In this document: piece after piece, positions 60,334 through 64,000 of the stretch | Layout of the letters: each line of letters starts with the position of its first letter | Position numbering within the stretch: position 1 is the first letter of the stretch | NCBI RefSeq assembly: GCF_008329705.1 | Contig: NZ_VTSX01000011.1 | Location: 1-64,000 of the forward strand | Reading direction: 5' to 3' | Source: Chryseobacterium sp. SN22 | GTDB lineage: Bacteria > Bacteroidota > Bacteroidia > Flavobacteriales > Weeksellaceae | Length of the DNA stretch: 64,000 nucleotides | Notes under the pieces: model-generated | The model's database searches: none | What the model was told of the DNA's origin: nothing | The model's input: only the letters and a program-made list of their open reading frames with translations | Program-made: the position numbers and the translations under genes

Positions 60334-60540
60334 ATGAAATTTTATTTTCACAGCAGTAATTGTTACCGCTTTCACGATGAGTGGCTGCAAAAAAGATGCA
60401 GTTGCAGACATTTCGGATAAAGCAGATGCAGTATCCGTTTGCAGCAAACACAACCTCAATATCACTTTTCGCCGGTGCTAACGGAAGTTTAATAAGGAAT
60501 TGCAGCCTAATCATAGATCCATATCAGATTCCACATCTAT
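60334..60540 (+). pseudogene. Frameshifted small lipoprotein
   Basis: ATG at 60334 starts MKF, but the following signal peptide and lipobox (FTAVIVTAFTMSGCKKDAV) are in another frame, one base off, and continue as ADISDKADAVSV. A second shift appears to restore FAANTTSISLFAG. If both shifts are real, this is a degraded lipoprotein of about 65 aa, with the lipidated Cys after SG. It lies just before cphA but does not seem related to it. A functional short protein using an unusual start cannot be excluded. Confidence 0.42.
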
Positions 60541-60625
60541 AGATTCACTTCAAAATCCTGATAATTAACTCGTTGACACCTGTTATCAACCTTTTAAAAT
60601 ATTTATTGTAATAACTACTATTGTT

Positions 60626-63184
60626 ATGATTACAAATGAAATCAGAATCATGCGGGGGCCAAACATGTGGTCACGCAGCAGTCACCATCTAATTATTATT
60701 AAATATGATCCTGTTCCGGTTTCGGAAATACTCCCTGAAAAGCAGCAGTTGCTCCGTGACTATTTCCGTTCAGAATATCATTTTGAATCTTCTCATAACG
60801 ACTTCAGGCTTTCCATGATCGAATATACTTTACGCCTGGCTTCGATTTTACAGGGCTCATCTATTGATTATCATATAGCTATACCTGCGCCCGGAATATT
60901 TTACGGAGTACTGGAATATGAGATTGAAGAAGCGGGTCTGGAATCGCTGAAACTTGCATCAGAGATGATCCGGTCGCTCTGCGGCGATGAGGCTCCTATA
61001 ACATTCCGTGAAGCCAGGCAGCAGGTTCAGGTTGCTCACCGTAAGTATGGTGAAGGACCTACAAGTACCATGATCATCGAGGCTGCAAAAAAGCGGAATA
61101 TCCCTGTAACCAAAGGGCCCGCCGGATTTACTATTCTGGGATACGGAAAAAACCAAAAGAGGATCAGCGCTGCTATTTCCCAGCATACGTCCTGTATTTC
61201 CGTAGAAATTGCCTGTGATAAGGATTATACGAAGAAATTCCTGGAAAGCGCCTATTTACCGGTTCCTTCCGGGAGATTGGCAAGAAATGAAAATGAACTC
61301 CTGACGATTGTAGAACATTTAGGGTATCCATTGGTCACGAAACCCTTCAACGGCAATCAGGGAAGAAATGTGACTTGCGGTATTAAAAACTTTGAAGAAC
61401 TGCTCATTGGGTTCCGATCGGCAGCGGAAATTTCAAAACCTGTGATGATCGAGAAAGAGATTACAGGGTATGACTACCGGATGCTGGTGATCGGTAATAA
61501 ATTCATTGCAGCCTCACTCAGGCAGCCTGCTTCTGTAATTGGCGACGGTTCGTCAACCATTTCAGAACTGGTAAAAACGGAAAACCTCAATCATCTGCGC
61601 GGAGACGGCCATGAGAATGCCCTGACAAAAATCAGTCTCGATTCCGTTTCGGAACAGTACCTTCAAAAACAGGGACTGCAATTGGACACCATCCCGGCAA
61701 AAGGACAGCAGGTATTTTTAAGATCTACAGCCAATTTGAGCACAGGCGGCACTGCGGAGGATGTCACAGACACCGTACACCCTGCGAATAAAGTGTTGGC
61801 CGAAAAAGCATCAAAGGTTATTGGTCTGGATATCTGCGGAATTGACGTCATCAGCCCTGATATTACCCGGCCTTTTTCGGAAAACGGCAGTGCCATTATA
61901 GAAATAAATGCAGCGCCGGGACTGAGAATGCATAAGTATCCTACTAAAGGAGAATCACGGGAAGTGGGTGAACCGATAATAGATCTGATGTTTCCACAGG
62001 GAGACGAAGGTAGGATTCCTATCGTTGCCATTACCGGAACGAACGGTAAAACAACCACCACCAGACTGATGGCTCATACAGCAGCTCATGCAGGATACAC
62101 CGTGGGATTCAGTTCAACCGACGGTATTTATGTGGGAGATGAGAGGATTAAAATAGGTGATTGTTCCGGCCCGCAAAGTGCGCACACGGTCTTACAGGAT
62201 ACAACCGTTGATTTTGCAGTGCTTGAGTGCGCACGTGGCGGCATTATCAGGTCGGGCCTCGGATTCGATCTGTGCGATATTGCCATTGTTACAAACGTTG
62301 CAGCCGATCATCTGGGATTAAAAGATATTTATACCGTAGCAGATCTTGCGGATGTAAAAGCGGTGGTTCCGTGTGCCGTAAAGAAAGAAGGCTGGGCTAT
62401 TTTAAATGCTGGAAATGAATATACATACGGAATGAAAGATAAAGTAAAATGTAAGGTGGCACTGTTTTGTTCCGATGAAAACAATCCCAGGCTTCAGGAG
62501 CATATGAAGAATGGTGGAAGCGCAGTATATACAGACCGCCACCTTAATATTTTTATTTATAACAATGCCTGTAAAATTTTTGTTTTTAATGCTGCCGAAG
62601 CACCTGTAACCTGTCATGGCAAAGCGGAATTTATGATTGAGAACATGCTGCCTGTCGTTCTGGCAGCTTATTTTTCAGGGATTCCGACGGATGGTATTAT
62701 GCGTGCTTTAAAGGGTTTCACCCCCAACGCGGAACAGGCTCCCGGACGAATCAATGAATTTGAAATCAATGGTGTGAACGTTATCATCGACTATGCCCAC
62801 AATCCTCACGGCCTTAAAGCCCTTGCCGGATACCTGAGGCATATTAAGGAAAAAAAGACCGGGATTATCACTATTGCCGGAGACCGCCGCGACGAGGACA
62901 TTATTGAGTTCGGGCAGATTGCAGCCTCTATGTATGATCATATTATCATAAAGTTTGACCGTGATACAAGAGGCAGAAGCGAGGAATCGACCGCCGGACT
63001 TTTAGCACAGGGCATCCGGGATGTCAAGCCTGATTTTGAATATCGGATCATTGCCGATACCCAAGCGGCCATTCATTTTGCAATTGATACGGCAGAAAAA
63101 GGAAGCTACGTTGTCATTTGCGCCGATGATGCCGCACAGACGCTGAATATTACCCAATATATTGCCGGGCTTTATGAGGACTGA
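60626..63184 (+). CDS. cphA: Cyanophycin synthetase
   Basis: An 852-aa two-ligase enzyme that polymerises aspartate and arginine into cyanophycin (multi-L-arginyl-poly-aspartate). N-terminal domain about 1-160. An ATP-grasp ligase at about 210-460 (YPLVTKPFNGNQGRNVTCG, KPVMIEKEITGYDYRMLVIG, LDICGIDVIS, IEINAAPGLRMHKYPTKG, in parts). A Mur-ligase-like domain from about 465 with P-loop ITGTNGKTTTTRL near 468-480, ECARGGIIRSGLGFD, VTNVAADHLG and IDYAHNPHGLKALAGYL. The length is close to the usual ~870 aa. In the synthesis, the ATP-grasp part adds Asp and the Mur part adds Arg. No cyanophycinase or isoaspartyl-dipeptidase gene is in the window. The polymer would serve as nitrogen and carbon reserve. 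Confidence 0.95.
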   Translation: MITNEIRIMRGPNMWSRSSHHLIIIKYDPVPVSEILPEKQQLLRDYFRSEYHFESSHNDFRLSMIEYTLRLASILQGSSIDYHIAIPAPGIFYGVLEYEIEEAGLESLKLASEMIRSLCGDEAPITFREARQQVQVAHRKYGEGPTSTMIIEAAKKRNIPVTKGPAGFTILGYGKNQKRISAAISQHTSCISVEIACDKDYTKKFLESAYLPVPSGRLARNENELLTIVEHLGYPLVTKPFNGNQGRNVTCGIKNFEELLIGFRSAAEISKPVMIEKEITGYDYRMLVIGNKFIAASLRQPASVIGDGSSTISELVKTENLNHLRGDGHENALTKISLDSVSEQYLQKQGLQLDTIPAKGQQVFLRSTANLSTGGTAEDVTDTVHPANKVLAEKASKVIGLDICGIDVISPDITRPFSENGSAIIEINAAPGLRMHKYPTKGESREVGEPIIDLMFPQGDEGRIPIVAITGTNGKTTTTRLMAHTAAHAGYTVGFSSTDGIYVGDERIKIGDCSGPQSAHTVLQDTTVDFAVLECARGGIIRSGLGFDLCDIAIVTNVAADHLGLKDIYTVADLADVKAVVPCAVKKEGWAILNAGNEYTYGMKDKVKCKVALFCSDENNPRLQEHMKNGGSAVYTDRHLNIFIYNNACKIFVFNAAEAPVTCHGKAEFMIENMLPVVLAAYFSGIPTDGIMRALKGFTPNAEQAPGRINEFEINGVNVIIDYAHNPHGLKALAGYLRHIKEKKTGIITIAGDRRDEDIIEFGQIAASMYDHIIIKFDRDTRGRSEESTAGLLAQGIRDVKPDFEYRIIADTQAAIHFAIDTAEKGSYVVICADDAAQTLNITQYIAGLYED

Positions 63185-63261
63185 TTCAGGGTGATTCTAA
63201 ATATCACAAAGAAACTCAGATTCGTTTGAAAATACCGTAATATAAAAAAGTCAGGTATATA

Positions 63262-64000
63262 CTAGATCTTTTTCATCTTTTCCGGCTTTAACCTGGTTGC
63301 AAAGATTTCTTTTGAATTAAAAATAATTACAGCCAGAAATATAATGGAATACGCTAAAATCTGTATAAACTCAAGCTTTTCATGAAATACAGTTGCTGCC
63401 AGGATAAAAGCGATGATCGGGTTAATGTTTAAAATCATCCCTACTTTCGAGGATGAGATTCCCGATAAAGCATAAAGATTCAGAAGAAGCGGAACAATAG
63501 TATATAGGACGGCAATAACCTCAATGAATGCATAAAATTTAAATTCGGCAGGAACAGCATTTGAATAGGCCGGAAAAAACGGTAATAAAATAAGTGATGC
63601 AAATACAATATGGATATTAAGTACCAGAAATTTATCGAATTTCTTATTAATATTCTGGATAACAAGGTAAACGGCGTAAGTAAGTCCAACCAAACTGCTG
63701 TACAGCATATCAATCAGGTTAGAGTATGATAATAAAATACATCCTGCTCCGCTTAATATAACAGAAAGCCACTGCAACCTGTTGAGCTTATCATGAAGGA
63801 TAAAGAAGGCAAGGATGGTTGTAAGAATCGGACAAACCAGATAAGCCACAGAAGTCGCTCTTACGCTGATATGGTTCATCACATAAATGAATGAGAACCA
63901 GTTTGCGGTGAGAAGCGTACTGCTCAGAATGTTCAGAACAGCCGTTTTCTGTCGGACTTTTTGAGGCTGGTTTTTAAAGATATGCAGATTTTCCTTGATA
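63262..64000 (-). CDS. RarD/EamA-type membrane transporter (5' end beyond the window)
   Basis: The frame is open from the stop at 63262 to the window edge, 246 codons, with more upstream. Residues seen include NILSSTLLTANWFSFIYVM then NHISVRATSVAYLVCPILTT and FFILHDKLNRLQW, the pattern of RarD and related EamA (drug/metabolite) permeases. Eight or nine hydrophobic spans are visible, including the second EamA repeat with AALYTI-like VIAVLYTIVPLLLNLYALSG and GMILNINPIIAFILAATVF. EamA proteins export amino acids or metabolites, and RarD is linked to chloramphenicol sensitivity. It is convergent with cphA. A GTG at 63882 should not be taken as the start, because coding continues upstream. Confidence 0.8.
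   Translation of the reverse strand, partial: IKENLHIFKNQPQKVRQKTAVLNILSSTLLTANWFSFIYVMNHISVRATSVAYLVCPILTTILAFFILHDKLNRLQWLSVILSGAGCILLSYSNLIDMLYSSLVGLTYAVYLVIQNINKKFDKFLVLNIHIVFASLILLPFFPAYSNAVPAEFKFYAFIEVIAVLYTIVPLLLNLYALSGISSSKVGMILNINPIIAFILAATVFHEKLEFIQILAYSIIFLAVIIFNSKEIFATRLKPEKMKKI

Noticed and set aside
63262..63882. Permease gene starting at the GTG at 63882
   Set aside because: The same frame continues open to the window edge with further transmembrane helices typical of the family, so the true start lies outside.

Overview
The window looks like chromosomal DNA of a Chryseobacterium-type flavobacterium (Bacteroidota). The support is: type IX secretion (T9SS) type A C-terminal sorting tails on two exported proteins, Bacteroidota TAnnTTTG -7 promoter boxes in front of many genes, starts without clear Shine-Dalgarno sequences, AT-rich intergenic DNA, a TonB receptor, OYE and RidA complement typical of the group, and a recurrent flavobacterial surface-protein N-terminal module (VGIN..P.ATLDV...PRLTG). 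Species assignment is inference. No rRNA, tRNA, CRISPR array or intact transposase was seen.

Left end (1-9.5 kb): a minus-strand operon of a T9SS-sorted repeat protein, two giant RHS/YD-repeat proteins (the second with an RHS core and a variable C-terminal domain) and two small related lipoproteins that sit where immunity genes usually sit. 9.5-16.5 kb is loose accessory DNA: hairpin-forming TTCGG repeat elements, a 46-bp palindrome, remnants of a GNAT acetyltransferase, a MocR-type PLP regulator and a thioredoxin-like protein, and intact genes for a DoxX-like membrane protein and an Ntn-type amidase.

16.7-25.1 kb: a secreted lamin-tail protein, then three pilin-like subunits (two from a recent ~744-bp tandem duplication), a PapD-like chaperone, a large outer-membrane usher-like barrel and a tip-like protein whose C-terminus is homologous to the pilins. 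The order pilins-chaperone-barrel-tip is that of Csu-type archaic chaperone-usher pili, but the barrel protein does not look like a classical usher. This is the best candidate here for an under-described system. A MITE-like element abuts the tip gene.

25.7-31 kb: a cytosolic histidine kinase and LuxR-type response regulator with a decayed receiver domain upstream, facing a CHASE3-PAS-hybrid kinase with two receivers and an Hpt domain.

31-60 kb: a string of small regulator-plus-enzyme modules (Crp/SDR, HxlR/OYE, WYL/RidA, AraC/FAD monooxygenase, TetR/hydrolase, AraC/FAD monooxygenase, AraC/SDR/AKR), plus a TonB siderophore-type receptor, an MBL hydrolase, a CPBP protease, a PLP decarboxylase and three surface proteins sharing one N-terminal module: one with a 17-residue repeat solenoid and two tandem C-type-lectin-like proteins. 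60.6-64 kb carries cyanophycin synthetase and a RarD/EamA permease that runs off the window. Pseudogenes and dispersed repeats are unusually common; one 88-aa gene has two decayed copies 36 kb away.
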